Source of the DNA: Nannocystis exedens
GTDB taxonomy: Bacteria; Myxococcota_A; Polyangia; Polyangiales; Polyangiaceae
DNA: 64,000 nt
Direction of reading: 5' to 3'
Assembly: GCA_945861885.1 (NCBI GenBank)
Contig: CAMAVR010000001.1
Location: 62,001-126,000 of the forward strand
Below are positions 43,776 to 52,595 of this stretch, piece by piece; the stretch's first letter is position 1; each line of letters opens with the position of its first letter. The position numbers and the translations under genes were made by a program. Under the pieces are notes generated by a model. It did not search any database. It was not told the origin of the DNA and saw nothing but the letters and a program-made list of their open reading frames with translations.

Positions 43776-44945
43776 TTACCGCCTCTTTTGGCCTCTACCG
43801 CCATTGCCTTTTCCGCTCGGAGCTGGGCTTTTTGGCGCGGTTCCCCTTGTTGGTCTTGTGGCTGTTGGCGCTCTGTCTCTGTCGGTTCTTCGCGCATCTG
43901 GCCTCGCTGGCCGCTCATCGCGCATAGGTGCTCCTCTTCGCGCATCTGGCCTCGCCGGGCGCTCGTCGCGCACAGGTGCGCCTCTTCGCGCTGCAGGCCT
44001 CGCGGGTCGCTCATCGCGCATTGGCGCGCCTCTTCGCGCATCTGGCCTCGCTGGCCGCTCGTCGCGCTGCGCTGGCCACGCGCTTCTTGGCGTGTGTTCG
44101 CGATCGTCTTCGCGTGGGCCGCGGCCCCTGCCTGCCATTGCTGGGCGCCCTGGCCTTGTTGGCATTAGCCTGGTGGCGCCTTTTGATTTGTCTTCCACTA
44201 CTTTTCCGGCCGATATTCGCTTTGGTACGCCGAACTCTTTTTTCAGCTGGACTAGCTCTTCACGCGTAAGTTCGCGCCATGAGCCTGGCCTTAGTTCGTC
44301 GGACGAAATCCCTGCGAACGCTGTTCTTGCTAGGCGCATGACCAGAAAGCCGGTGGCTTCTCCCATGCGGCGAATTTGCTGGTTTCGCCCTTCGTGAATC
44401 GTCAGTTCTAGCCAGGTTTTGTCCCCGTCGTGGCGAATCAGCTGCGCTTCGGCTGGGAGCGTTATCCCGTCTTCGAGCTTGATGCCACGCCTCCACTTTT
44501 CGATGTCTTCGGGCTGCATGACCCCTTTGACTTTTAAGACGTATGTCTTCGGGACTTTGCGGCGCGGGTGCATCAGGCCGTCGGCGAAATCGCCATCGTT
44601 TGTTGCTAAAAGCACGCCGCTTGTTGCGAAATCTAGCCTGCCGATCGGATAGATGCGCGCCGATATCCCGCGCACATAGTCGGCGACTGTCGGCCGCCCT
44701 TCGGGGTCGCTCAGTGTGGCGACGACGCCGCGCGGTTTGTGAAGCACGATGTAGACCGGCTTTTCGGCGACAACGCGCTTGCCGTCGACTTCGATGCGAT
44801 CGGTTGCCCAATCGGCTTTTGTGCCGAGTTCGGTTACAATCCGACCGTTTATCCGCACACGCCCGCCTGTTATCAGCTGTTCTGCCGCACGGCGCGACGA
44901 GATGCCGCCGCGTGAAAGGATTTTTTGAAGGCGTTCTATTGCCAT
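43776..44945 (-). CDS. rluB: Ribosomal large-subunit pseudouridine synthase, RsuA/RluB family
   Basis: A 389-residue protein. An N-terminal S4 domain (residues 1-60: ERLQKILSRGGISSRRAAEQLI) precedes a catalytic domain with YPIGRLDFATSGVLLATNDG (catalytic D105), KTYVLKVKG and GRNQQIRRM. The family isomerises uridine in 23S (RluB) or 16S (RsuA) rRNA; I favour RluB because of the long basic tail, but this is not decisive. Unusually, residues ~292-352 are nearly identical 16-residue units RDERPARPDARRGAPM (48-bp DNA repeats), then an Arg/Pro-rich end. Convergent with the zinc-ribbon gene across repeat copy 6. Confidence 0.93.
   Translation of the reverse strand: MAIERLQKILSRGGISSRRAAEQLITGGRVRINGRIVTELGTKADWATDRIEVDGKRVVAEKPVYIVLHKPRGVVATLSDPEGRPTVADYVRGISARIYPIGRLDFATSGVLLATNDGDFADGLMHPRRKVPKTYVLKVKGVMQPEDIEKWRRGIKLEDGITLPAEAQLIRHDGDKTWLELTIHEGRNQQIRRMGEATGFLVMRLARTAFAGISSDELRPGSWRELTREELVQLKKEFGVPKRISAGKVVEDKSKGATRLMPTRPGRPAMAGRGRGPREDDREHTPRSAWPAQRDERPARPDARRGAPMRDERPARPAARRGAPVRDERPARPDARRGAPMRDERPARPDARRTDRDRAPTATRPTRGTAPKSPAPSGKGNGGRGQKRR
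43887..44066. repeat. 48-bp tandem coding repeats in rluB
   Basis: Three full and one truncated near-identical 48-bp units encode RDERPARP(D/A)ARRGAP(M/V), basic and low complexity. Copy number likely varies between strains because the units are nearly perfect at DNA level. Confidence 0.85.
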
Positions 44946-44965
44946 GTAATCTACAAGCCTAACTG

Positions 44966-45319
44966 ATGAGAAAAGTGGATAAACCGTGGGGGTACGAGCT
45001 GATTTGGGCCGAAACCGACCGCTACGTCGGAAAAGTGCTTCACATCGTCGCCGGGGCGAAGCTCTCTCGTCAGTATCACAACATCAAGGACGAGACGTTT
45101 CTAGTGCAGTCGGGCGTCATGGACCTTGAAATCGGCACCGGGAGCGACATGCGCGTTCAGCGCCTCGAACCGATGCAATCGTTTCATTGTGCACCAAAAA
45201 CGGTGCACCGCATGATCGCAATCACCGATGTTGACGTATTTGAGGTCTCGACGCCCGAGATAGACGACGTCGTGCGGCTCGAAGACGCCTACGGCCGCGA
45301 AGGGACAACAAAACCATAG
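44966..45319 (+). CDS. Cupin, mannose-6-phosphate isomerase-like
   Basis: A 117-residue single-domain cupin. It opens with KPWGYELIWAETDRYVGKVLHI and continues LSRQYHNIKDETFLVQSGVMDLEIG and FHCAPKTVHRM, the metal-binding HxH..E....H arrangement of ManC/PMI type II C-terminal domains. It could isomerise sugars or act as a metal-dependent regulator; a stand-alone small form is known in many bacteria. It diverges from rluB with a 20-bp gap. Confidence 0.8.
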   Translation: MRKVDKPWGYELIWAETDRYVGKVLHIVAGAKLSRQYHNIKDETFLVQSGVMDLEIGTGSDMRVQRLEPMQSFHCAPKTVHRMIAITDVDVFEVSTPEIDDVVRLEDAYGREGTTKP

Positions 45320-45322
45320 CCG

Positions 45323-45345
45323 CCCCTCTCCCAGGGGGAGAGGGG
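45323..45345. repeat. Hairpin with cccctctccc arms (REP-like)
   Basis: Arms cccctctccc and gggagagggg pair around a short loop; a second near-repeat gggggtgagggg follows some 35 bp downstream. This cccctctccc...gggtgagggg layout resembles a REP-like sequence common in many bacterial genomes. Likely also terminates the cupin and the convergent lipoprotein transcripts. Confidence 0.75.
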
Positions 45346-45384
45346 AAGTTGCTCAATCGGCGGTCGCGAGGGGGTGAGGGGTTT

Positions 45385-46026
45385 TTACTTCTTCGAGGCG
45401 GCGACGAAATCGTCGGCTTTTGAGTCGGTTGTTACTGCTGAATCTGGCTCTGGCATCCCGTCGCCGTTTCGGTCTACGGTTGTTGTCACTTTCCCATCGT
45501 GCCAGACCGACCACTGGTCTACTTTGCCGTCGCCGTCGGCATCGCGCTCTCGCCTGACTCGCTCTCCGCTCGCCACGTTGTAGTAGTCGCGCGTGTCGAT
45601 TTGTCCGACCCCTCGCGTGTCGTACTCGCGCCTTATTCGCTTGCCGTTCGCGAAAAAGTCGACCGCTTCGACCCTCGCCGAATCGCCGGCTGTCATTTCG
45701 CGGCGACGGAGCTCGCCGTGCTCGTCGAAATACTCAAACATTTCGGGGCGCCCGTCGCGATTTAGATCGATTGCCCGGCACGCTTCGCGCCCCGAGAGCT
45801 CGAAAACTCGCTGAAGTTCGGGGAACTCGCCCGCAGCGTGCTCTGACCGCTCGATCCGCCCTCGCCGCTCGAGACACGGCTCGTGAAGGCTGGGCCCTTG
45901 CGCCAGTGCCCGCGATTCATGCGCCTTGCCTTCCGCCGCCCCGTCTGCTTTCCGGCCGCAACCGACCACAAGTACGATCGTTGGGTAAACAGCGAAGCAA
46001 AATAGGCGCTTTGGCGTCATGGGCAT
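45385..46026 (-). CDS. Lipoprotein with EF-hand-like D-x-D-G repeats
   Basis: A 213-residue product with signal and lipobox LVVGC|GRK. Motifs AIDLNRDGRPEMFEYFDEHGELRRREM, DADGDGKVDQWSVWHDGK and TTVDRNGDGMPEPD resemble calcium-binding or thrombospondin-type D-x-D-G repeats. GAGGA precedes the ATG. It is probably outer-membrane or surface attached. Function unknown. A small intergenic region separates it from the cupin's REP-like hairpin. Confidence 0.7.
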   Translation of the reverse strand: MPMTPKRLFCFAVYPTIVLVVGCGRKADGAAEGKAHESRALAQGPSLHEPCLERRGRIERSEHAAGEFPELQRVFELSGREACRAIDLNRDGRPEMFEYFDEHGELRRREMTAGDSARVEAVDFFANGKRIRREYDTRGVGQIDTRDYYNVASGERVRRERDADGDGKVDQWSVWHDGKVTTTVDRNGDGMPEPDSAVTTDSKADDFVAASKK

Positions 46027-46095
46027 AAATATCCTCTTCGAAAACTGCCGTCAGCGCGATTCTATTCCCGAACAGACCTACACCGCCAGCCTGCC

Positions 46096-46124
46096 TTGAA
46101 TGAAAACATATGGTAACGTATATC
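46096..46124 (+). promoter_or_regulatory. Candidate promoter for RHH-lepA operon
   Basis: TTGAAT (46096-46101) and TATATC (46119-46124) separated by exactly 17 bp fit a sigma-70-type promoter (four of six matches each). Transcription would begin near 46131, at a nested hairpin, leaving a 5' leader of about 70 nt before the RHH ATG. Confidence 0.5.
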
Positions 46125-46130
46125 CACATG

Positions 46131-46173
46131 CCGGAGCGGGATGCCGGCCATGGCGGCATGCATTGAGCTCCGG
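46131..46173 (+). promoter_or_regulatory. Nested hairpin in leader of RHH-lepA operon
   Basis: Outer arms ccggagc (46131-46137) and gctccgg (46167-46173) enclose inner arms atgccg (46141-46146) and cggcat (46154-46159). It would form at the predicted 5' end of the message, perhaps protecting it or serving as a regulatory RNA element; the sequence does not match a known riboswitch to my eye. Confidence 0.45.
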
Positions 46174-46202
46174 GCGGCTATTACAAGCGAAGCGAACATC
46201 AG

Positions 46203-46430
46203 ATGTCTCGGAAGAAGATCTCCACGACAATCTATGTAACACCGGAGCAGAACGAGATGCTCAAAATGCTCCACGAGCGCACCAAAGTCCCAGTTGCGGT
46301 GTATATACGTGAAGGAATCGACCTCGTTCTTCGGCAGTATGCCAATTTGTTGCCGGGGCAGCTCCAGTTCGAGTCAACACCGGCGATTGTCCCCGTGAGT
46401 CGCGTTGAAGGCGCGGTCGTCAAGAAGTAG
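46203..46430 (+). CDS. Ribbon-helix-helix DNA-binding protein
   Basis: A 75-residue protein. SRKKISTTIYVTPEQNEMLKMLHERTKVPVAVYIREGIDLVLRQY is a ribbon-helix-helix (Arc/MetJ/CopG) fold: a short beta ribbon followed by two helices. Such small proteins repress genes, often their own. It lies 3 bp before lepA, so they are probably one mRNA; an RHH protein directly before lepA seems recurrent in Myxococcota as I recall, but I could not check. The palindromic sequence around 46106-46124 may be its operator. Confidence 0.85.
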   Translation: MSRKKISTTIYVTPEQNEMLKMLHERTKVPVAVYIREGIDLVLRQYANLLPGQLQFESTPAIVPVSRVEGAVVKK

Positions 46431-46433
46431 CCC

Positions 46434-48254
46434 ATGTCTAGTTTGCCTAGTTCGCCCAGTTCGCAATCGTTTATCCGCAATTTCTCTATTATCGCGCACA
46501 TCGACCACGGAAAGAGCACCCTAGCCGACCGCATTCTCGAAGTGACGGGAGCTGTCACCGAGCGTGAATCACGCGAGCAGTTTTTAGACAAGCTCGACAT
46601 CGAGCGCGAGCGCGGCATCACGATCAAAGCGCAGAACGTCCGTCTCAAATACAAAGGCGCCGACGGCAATCTCTATCAGCTGAATCTGATCGACACTCCC
46701 GGGCACGTTGACTTCAACTACGAAGTTTCGCGCTCGCTCAGCGCATGCGAAGGGGCGATCCTCGTCGTCGATTCGACGCAAGGCGTTGAAGCGCAGACGC
46801 TCGCAAACGTCTATCTCGCCGTCGATCAAGGGCTCGAAGTTATTCCGGTTTTGAACAAAGTCGATTTGCCGTCGTCCGACGTTGAAGGGACGAAGACGCA
46901 AATTGAGCAAGTCATCGGCCTCGATTGTTCGGACGCCGTCCCTTGCAGCGGCAAAACAGGCGTCGGCGTTCCGGCGATTCTTGAGCAAATTATTCAAAAA
47001 ATTCCGGCGCCTACCGGCGACCCAGATGCGCCGCTTCGCGCGCTAATTTTCGACTCTTGGTACGACAGCTACCGCGGCGCGATGGTGATGGTCCGCGTCG
47101 TCGACGGCATCATTCGCAAAGGCGATCGCGTCCGGTTTATGTCGAGCAAGACCGACTACGAAATCACCGAAGTCGGCTCGTTTCAGCCGTTCGCCGTCGC
47201 CCTCGAAGAAATTCGCACGGGCGAAGTAGGCTTTTTGGCCGGCAACATTCGCAGCGTTCACGACACGCGCGTGGGCGACACGGTGACGCACACCGCGCGT
47301 CAGGCGACGACGCCGCTCCCCGGGTTCAAAGAAGTGAAGCCGATGGTCTTCGCCGGCGTCTTCCCGACCGACAGCTCCGACTATCCGACACTTCGCGATG
47401 CGCTTGAAAAGCTGCAGATGAACGACGCCGCGTTTTCGTTTGAGCCCGATTCATCTGAAGCGCTCGGCTTCGGCTATCGCTGCGGATTTCTCGGGCTGCT
47501 TCACATGGAAATTATCCAAGAGCGGCTCGAGCGCGAGTTCAACCTCGACCTGCTTACGACGGCGCCGAGCGTTGTCTATATGGTCTACAAGAGCGACGAC
47601 ACCGTCATGCGCGTGGAGAATCCGGCGAAGCTCCCTGCCCCCCAGTACATCGACCGTATTGACGAGCCGTTCGTCAAAATGTCGATCCATGTCCCCTCCG
47701 AGTACGTCGGTGCGGTGATGGCGCTCTGCCAAGACAAGCGCGGCGTTCAGATCGACATGAAGTACGCGAGCCCCGAGCGCGTCATCCTTGTGTACGAGCT
47801 CCCGTTTAACGAAATTTTGTTCGATTTTCACGACAAATTGAAGACCGTTTCGCGCGGCTATGCGTCAATGGACTACGAGATCATCGGCTACCGCCCCGGC
47901 AATCTCGTTAAAGTCGACATGCTCGTCAACGGCGAACCGCTCGATGCGCTGTCGATCATCGTGCACAAAGACAGAGCCTACAATCGCGGGCGCGGGCTTG
48001 CCGAAAAGCTGAAAGAATTCGTCCCTCGGCAGCAGTACGAGGTGGCCATTCAAGCGTCCATCGGCGGCAAAATTATCGCGCGAGAGAGCGTTCGGGCGAT
48101 GCGCAAAGACGTGACGGCCAAGTGTTACGGCGGCGACATCAGCCGAAAGAGAAAGCTCCTCGAAAAGCAAAAAGAGGGGAAAAAGCGGATGAAGCAAGTG
48201 GGCAACGTTGAAATCCCGCAAGAAGCATTTTTGGCGATTTTGAAAGTCGATTGA
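46434..48254 (+). CDS. lepA: Elongation factor 4 (back-translocating GTPase)
   Basis: A 606-residue translational GTPase. G1 [14 protein letters not shown], switch-[16 protein letters not shown]3 DTPGHVDF and G4 NKVDLPSSD are clear; the LepA-specific C-terminal domain is present ([49 protein letters not shown], plus [31 protein letters not shown]). LepA rescues or modulates stalled ribosomes. Its stop overlaps the M16 gene start by one base. Confidence 0.97.
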   Translation: MSSLPSSPSSQSFIRNFSIIAHIDHGKSTLADRILEVTGAVTERESREQFLDKLDIERERGITIKAQNVRLKYKGADGNLYQLNLIDTPGHVDFNYEVSRSLSACEGAILVVDSTQGVEAQTLANVYLAVDQGLEVIPVLNKVDLPSSDVEGTKTQIEQVIGLDCSDAVPCSGKTGVGVPAILEQIIQKIPAPTGDPDAPLRALIFDSWYDSYRGAMVMVRVVDGIIRKGDRVRFMSSKTDYEITEVGSFQPFAVALEEIRTGEVGFLAGNIRSVHDTRVGDTVTHTARQATTPLPGFKEVKPMVFAGVFPTDSSDYPTLRDALEKLQMNDAAFSFEPDSSEALGFGYRCGFLGLLHMEIIQERLEREFNLDLLTTAPSVVYMVYKSDDTVMRVENPAKLPAPQYIDRIDEPFVKMSIHVPSEYVGAVMALCQDKRGVQIDMKYASPERVILVYELPFNEILFDFHDKLKTVSRGYASMDYEIIGYRPGNLVKVDMLVNGEPLDALSIIVHKDRAYNRGRGLAEKLKEFVPRQQYEVAIQASIGGKIIARESVRAMRKDVTAKCYGGDISRKRKLLEKQKEGKKRMKQVGNVEIPQEAFLAILKVD

Positions 48255-49627
48255 TGTCAGCAAATTTTCGAACGCGTCTCGTTGAGCGCCTAAACGCAAA
48301 AGCGCCGGATAGTCAGCATCACATTAGCTACGAAGGCCCCCGCCCTTTCGGCGGCGACACGATTCATTCGTATCGCCTCGGCAACGGCCTGACGGTCATG
48401 TTGCTCAAAGACGATAGCGCGCCCGTGGCGACATACTTCACCTGGTTTAATGTCGGCTCACGTCACGAGACTGCCGGAAAAACAGGGCTCGCGCACCTCT
48501 TCGAACACTTGATGTTTAACGAGACAGAGTCGCTCAAAGCCGGCGAATTCGATAGACTTTTGGAAGAGAGCGGCGCCGAATCAAACGCCGCGACGTGGGT
48601 TGATTGGACATTCTACCACGAGTCGATCCCCGCCGATCGCATCGGCCTCGCCGTGCGCCTCGAAGCGAACCGCATGGCAAATTTGGTGCTGCGCGAGCCG
48701 CAGCTCGTGAGCGAAAAAGAGGTTGTCACGAACGAGCGCCGCCAGCGTGTCGACGATGACATCGAAGGGGCCGCGAACGAGCTGCTCTACAAAACTGCAT
48801 TCACGTGCCACCCGTACCATTGGCCGACAATCGGATGGATGAGCGACATCGAAGGTTTTACGACCGACGACTGCGAGCGGTTTTACAAGACGTATTACGC
48901 GCCAAACAATGCGACCGTTGTGGTGGTCGGCGACTTCAACGAAGGCTCGCTGCTGACAAAAATTCAGAGCGCGTACGGCTCGATTCCGAGCTCGGTGATT
49001 CCGGAAGAAGATACTCACCCTGAGCCGCCGCAGACTGAAGAGCGAACACTTGTCGTGCACAAGCCGACCGAAACCGAAAAGCTCCTTGTAGGCTTTCATG
49101 GGCCAGCTCTCGGCGATGCCGACCATGCGCCGCTTAGCCTGCTAAACGAAGTGCTCTTTGGCGGTCGCGCCTCGCGCGTTTACAACGAGCTCATCACCGA
49201 AAAAGAGCTCGCGAGCGATTTGCGCGGGTGGGTATCGACGTTTCGCGATCCGGGGCTCTACGACATTTTTGCGGCGGCCCGGACGGGCCGTAACGGCGCG
49301 GAGATACTTGACGTGCTCGATGGTCACTTTTCGCGCGTGAAAAGCGAGCTTGTTTCTGAAGTCGAACTCGCACGCGCGAAGGCGCGGCTTGAGCTCTCGC
49401 TTCTGCAGTCGCTCGACACAATGAGCGGAAAAGCCGAGCAAATTGGCTTTTATTGGACAGTGCTCGGCGACCCGGCGTTTGCGTTTCAGCGGCTCGAAGC
49501 GTATCGGCGGGTGACTCGTGGCGACCTTCGGCGTGTGGCACGCCGGTATTTGAACAGCTCTTCGCGCACGGTGCTGCGCGTGCTCCCCGATGAAGCGGGC
49601 GATGCAGTCGTTGAAGGTGCAGCATGA
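48254..49627 (+). CDS. M16-family zinc peptidase (catalytic)
   Basis: A 457-residue protein from the ATG at 48254, overlapping the lepA stop. The zinc-binding HxxEH motif appears in GLAHLFEHLMFNET (H81, E84, H85), with the third ligand at E161 in VVTNERRQRVDDD, 76 residues downstream as the family requires. Also typical: the C-terminal FYWTVLGDPAFAFQRLEAYRRVT. It has no signal peptide, so it is likely cytoplasmic. It pairs with a second M16 homologue lacking the zinc motif, similar to mitochondrial MPP or bacterial PqqL-type partners. The start of the partner overlaps by 4 bp (ATGA). Confidence 0.93.
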   Translation: MSANFRTRLVERLNAKAPDSQHHISYEGPRPFGGDTIHSYRLGNGLTVMLLKDDSAPVATYFTWFNVGSRHETAGKTGLAHLFEHLMFNETESLKAGEFDRLLEESGAESNAATWVDWTFYHESIPADRIGLAVRLEANRMANLVLREPQLVSEKEVVTNERRQRVDDDIEGAANELLYKTAFTCHPYHWPTIGWMSDIEGFTTDDCERFYKTYYAPNNATVVVVGDFNEGSLLTKIQSAYGSIPSSVIPEEDTHPEPPQTEERTLVVHKPTETEKLLVGFHGPALGDADHAPLSLLNEVLFGGRASRVYNELITEKELASDLRGWVSTFRDPGLYDIFAAARTGRNGAEILDVLDGHFSRVKSELVSEVELARAKARLELSLLQSLDTMSGKAEQIGFYWTVLGDPAFAFQRLEAYRRVTRGDLRRVARRYLNSSSRTVLRVLPDEAGDAVVEGAA

Positions 49628-50937
49628 AACTCGCGACGACAGAACGTTTTGAAATTCCGGGCGGAGCTCTCGCGTTTGTCGAAGCGTCGCATGCGATACC
49701 GCTCGTATCGGTTGGCGTGTCGCTTCGGAGCGGGAGCGTATGCGACCCGATCGGCAAAGAAGGCCTGGCTCGCCTCACCGCACGCTTGATGCGTCGCGGC
49801 TGCGCAGGGCTCACGGCGAACGAAATCGACAACCGCGTCGACATTCTCGGCGCAGAGCTTTCGGGCGATACTGGGCTCTCGTCGATCTCGATGGGTGGCC
49901 AGGTCATTTCGCGCAACATCGAACCGTTTGCGGAGCTGCTCGCTCGTATCGTGTCGACACCGACATTTGATGAGCGAGAATTTGAGCGTTTAAAGCGGCA
50001 GACACTTGCCGAAATTGTTGAGGCACGTGACAGCGATCGCTCGCTCGCGCACAAGGCGCTTCGTCGCAATCTCTTCGGTGGTCACCTGTACGGCCGCGGC
50101 GCCGGGGGGACATCGAAAAGCCTCGCGGCGATTACGCTCGACGATGTTCGCGGGTTTTATGCGGCGCATTTCACCCAGCCGAATGTTGTGATTGGTTTTG
50201 CGGGCGATGTCCTGTCGGCCGAAAAAATCGCTGTAAAGTTGGTTGAAAAACTTCCGAAGCACGCCGCGCCGAAAGTCGAATTGACACACCCGGCGCAGCT
50301 TAGCGGCAGGCATCTTACGTTCGTCGATAAGCCTGACAGGACGCAGACGCAAATTCTCATCGGCACGCTTGCCTCGTGGCCGCACGATTCCGATCACGTC
50401 GCGCTCACTGTCGCGAACACTGTGTTTGGCGGCACGTTCACGTCGCGCATGATGCGCGAAGTTCGGTCGAAGCGCGGGTGGTCGTACGGCGCTTCATCGA
50501 GCGTGGCGATCGAGCGTCGGCGTCATTCGCTTTCGATGGGGACGGCTCCGGGCGCGGCCGACGCAGCTGCCTGTTTGAACCTCGAAATCGGGCTACTCGA
50601 ATCGCTTGTTTCGGGGGGTATTTCGGCGCGTGAACTCGGATTTGTGAAGAAGTATCTGACTCGCTCGCACGCATTTGAAATCGACACTGCGGTAAAGCGC
50701 GTTCATCAAGCGCTCGATGTCGAACTGCTCAATTTACCGGCCGATTACTACTCGTCTCATCTTGGGAATGTAAAAAACGTCACGCTCGAGCAGGCGAACG
50801 ATGCGTTAAAAAATCGCATCGACCCGGAGAATTTGCGGATCGTCGTCGTAGGTACGGCCGACTCGATGCTCGACGGCATCAAAGCTGGGGTTGAGCGGCT
50901 CTCGTCGGTGACGGTGGAGCCATACGACCTCGAGTAG
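49624..50937 (+). CDS. M16-family partner subunit without the zinc motif
   Basis: A 437-residue M16 homologue. Where catalytic members have HxxEH, this one has GLARLTARLMRRG (R, A, R), so it is predicted inactive as a protease. The rest keeps the fold (VFGGTFTSRMMREVRSKRGWSYGASSS, the R/Y pair region typical of the second half). It probably forms a heterodimer with the upstream enzyme, supplying substrate-binding residues. ATGA overlap with the upstream gene implies balanced translation. Ends the lepA operon. Confidence 0.92.
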   Translation: MKLATTERFEIPGGALAFVEASHAIPLVSVGVSLRSGSVCDPIGKEGLARLTARLMRRGCAGLTANEIDNRVDILGAELSGDTGLSSISMGGQVISRNIEPFAELLARIVSTPTFDEREFERLKRQTLAEIVEARDSDRSLAHKALRRNLFGGHLYGRGAGGTSKSLAAITLDDVRGFYAAHFTQPNVVIGFAGDVLSAEKIAVKLVEKLPKHAAPKVELTHPAQLSGRHLTFVDKPDRTQTQILIGTLASWPHDSDHVALTVANTVFGGTFTSRMMREVRSKRGWSYGASSSVAIERRRHSLSMGTAPGAADAAACLNLEIGLLESLVSGGISARELGFVKKYLTRSHAFEIDTAVKRVHQALDVELLNLPADYYSSHLGNVKNVTLEQANDALKNRIDPENLRIVVVGTADSMLDGIKAGVERLSSVTVEPYDLE

Positions 50938-50973
50938 GTTTGAGTGCGCGCGCGGCGCATATTAAAAAGAGCT

Positions 50974-51870
50974 CTACCGATGTCCGCACGTTCGGTCGTA
51001 CGAGCTATGAGTGCCGGCGGCATAGTGGGGCGCGCCTCGCGAGATGCCGAGCGGGTCGGCGATAATGATTCGGCCCGCGTTTACCCCGTCGATCCCTAAA
51101 AAACCCTGAGGATCGTCGATCTCGAACCCTTTGTCGGCAAGTTGCACCAAGTTCCAAAAATCGTCGCAAGCGCGGCGTTTTGCCAGCGCGTCACCGTGGC
51201 CCGATAGGCGCAAGTGGATGGCGCGCTCCAGCGACACGACGGTATGGTCTTGTTGCCACGTCTGCCACTGCTGGTATCGCGAGGCATCGAACCAGACTTG
51301 CAGATAGGCGCGGCAATGTCTGCCTGAGTGATCGGTGCGCCCTTGCAACTCTCCAATTTCGCCAAAGCACGGCACGTCAAAAGTCTCTGAGTCTACAGGT
51401 GCTGTAATGATCGGATGGCCAAGAGCTCGGGTCTGCTCTTTGATGTTCTCCAGCGTAGCGCGCTCGCTATCCACGCTGGCTCGAGTCCCCGCGTGGCGCG
51501 AAAAAAGTAGCGCAATGCTGGGGTTTCCCGCCAAGAGATGACTCGGCTCTCGTAGGCGACAGGCGAATTTTGCCTGCCCCGACAAAAGGAAGCGATCGCT
51601 GTCAAAGTACCGACACATCGCGGAATATTCGAATTCACGAAGAGGGATCGCTTTGATCGCCTCGCGAACGGCTGCAAAATATTCGGCCTTTACGGTGAGT
51701 GACGACTGTGGAACCTGTACGGGAGTCGGCTTGTCGGCGACGCCAGCGTCTTCAGTCACCAGGGCTGCGCGATTTCGCACGAATTTGTCCGACGCCTCGA
51801 GCGCGTCGTGTGGGGAGGCTGAACATGCTGCTAAAAAAGCGGAAATAAAGGAAAAGTTAAGCAACTTCAT
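50974..51870 (-). CDS. Hypothetical lipoprotein
   Basis: The start at 51870 (MKLLNFSFISAFLAAC) is chosen because it gives a canonical lipobox FLAAC; an upstream in-frame ATG at 51930 adds a non-typical N-terminus. The mature domain (about 280 residues) has four or five cysteines (AMCRYFDSDRF...FACRLREP, VPCFGEIG, GRHCRAYLQ, RACDDFW) and no recognised family. It is convergent with the M16 partner gene and divergent from nuoE. Confidence 0.65.
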   Translation of the reverse strand: MKLLNFSFISAFLAACSASPHDALEASDKFVRNRAALVTEDAGVADKPTPVQVPQSSLTVKAEYFAAVREAIKAIPLREFEYSAMCRYFDSDRFLLSGQAKFACRLREPSHLLAGNPSIALLFSRHAGTRASVDSERATLENIKEQTRALGHPIITAPVDSETFDVPCFGEIGELQGRTDHSGRHCRAYLQVWFDASRYQQWQTWQQDHTVVSLERAIHLRLSGHGDALAKRRACDDFWNLVQLADKGFEIDDPQGFLGIDGVNAGRIIIADPLGISRGAPHYAAGTHSSYDRTCGHR

Positions 51871-51963
51871 CAAGTTCACCACGCATAGGATAAGGGCCAA
51901 AACGGCAATAAGTTCGGAGGCTCCTGACATGCCATTTCAAGAGTGCTACCCCGTTTTGGCGAC

Positions 51964-51992
51964 TTGACAGATCCGCGTCAAAACCGTAGAGC
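51964..51992 (+). promoter_or_regulatory. Candidate promoter for nuo operon
   Basis: TTGACA (51964-51969) with TAGAGC (51987-51992) at 17-bp spacing in the 240-bp gap before nuoE. The -35 is perfect but the -10 is weak. Confidence 0.35.
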
Positions 51993-52109
51993 TCCCCAGT
52001 TTTTCGCGCCTTTCGTGCGGCTCCATGCTAAGCCACCGGCGCGTAGTTTTCCCGGCTCGCTCTTGAAGGGGCCGGTTTTCAAGGCACCCAATTTCAGGAT
52101 TATCACGCG

Positions 52110-52595
52110 ATGGCCTTCGCTTTATCCGAAGAACGCGACCGCGAGCTTCGCCAACTTCTCGAACGATACCCGACCAAAGCTGCGGCATGCATCCCGCTCC
52201 TGCATCTTTGCCAGGATCAGGCCGGCTATATCGGCGACGAAGTGATTGAATTTGTAGCGCATCGCCTCGACCTTCCCCCAGCGCACGTGAAGGGGGTCGT
52301 CACGTTCTATTCGCTCTTCAACCAGCATCCGGTCGGCAAGCACCAAGTATGGGTTTGTCGCACGCTGCCATGCGCCCTTCGCGGCGCCGAAGATGTGATC
52401 AAACAGTGTGAAAAGAAGCTCGGAATTCACATCGGGGAGACGACTGCGAACGGCAAAGTCACCCTTCGGACGGCTGAGTGCCTAGCGAGCTGCGGCACCG
52501 CGCCGATGATGCAAGTCGACAAAGAGTACTTTGAGAATCTCACGCACGATCGTGTCGACGAGATTCTAAGTCGTCTAATGGAGTCGAAGAGATGA
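52110..52595 (+). CDS. nuoE: NADH-quinone oxidoreductase subunit E
   Basis: A 161-residue thioredoxin-fold [2Fe-2S] subunit of complex I. Helical N-terminus LLERYPTKAAACIPLLHLCQDQAGYI and cluster N1a ligands C-x4-C in VWVCRTLPCALRG and C-x3-C in AECLASCGTAP are intact. First gene of the nuoE-F-J-K-L-M-N cluster; overlaps nuoF by 4 bp (ATGA). Confidence 0.96.
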   Translation: MAFALSEERDRELRQLLERYPTKAAACIPLLHLCQDQAGYIGDEVIEFVAHRLDLPPAHVKGVVTFYSLFNQHPVGKHQVWVCRTLPCALRGAEDVIKQCEKKLGIHIGETTANGKVTLRTAECLASCGTAPMMQVDKEYFENLTHDRVDEILSRLMESKR

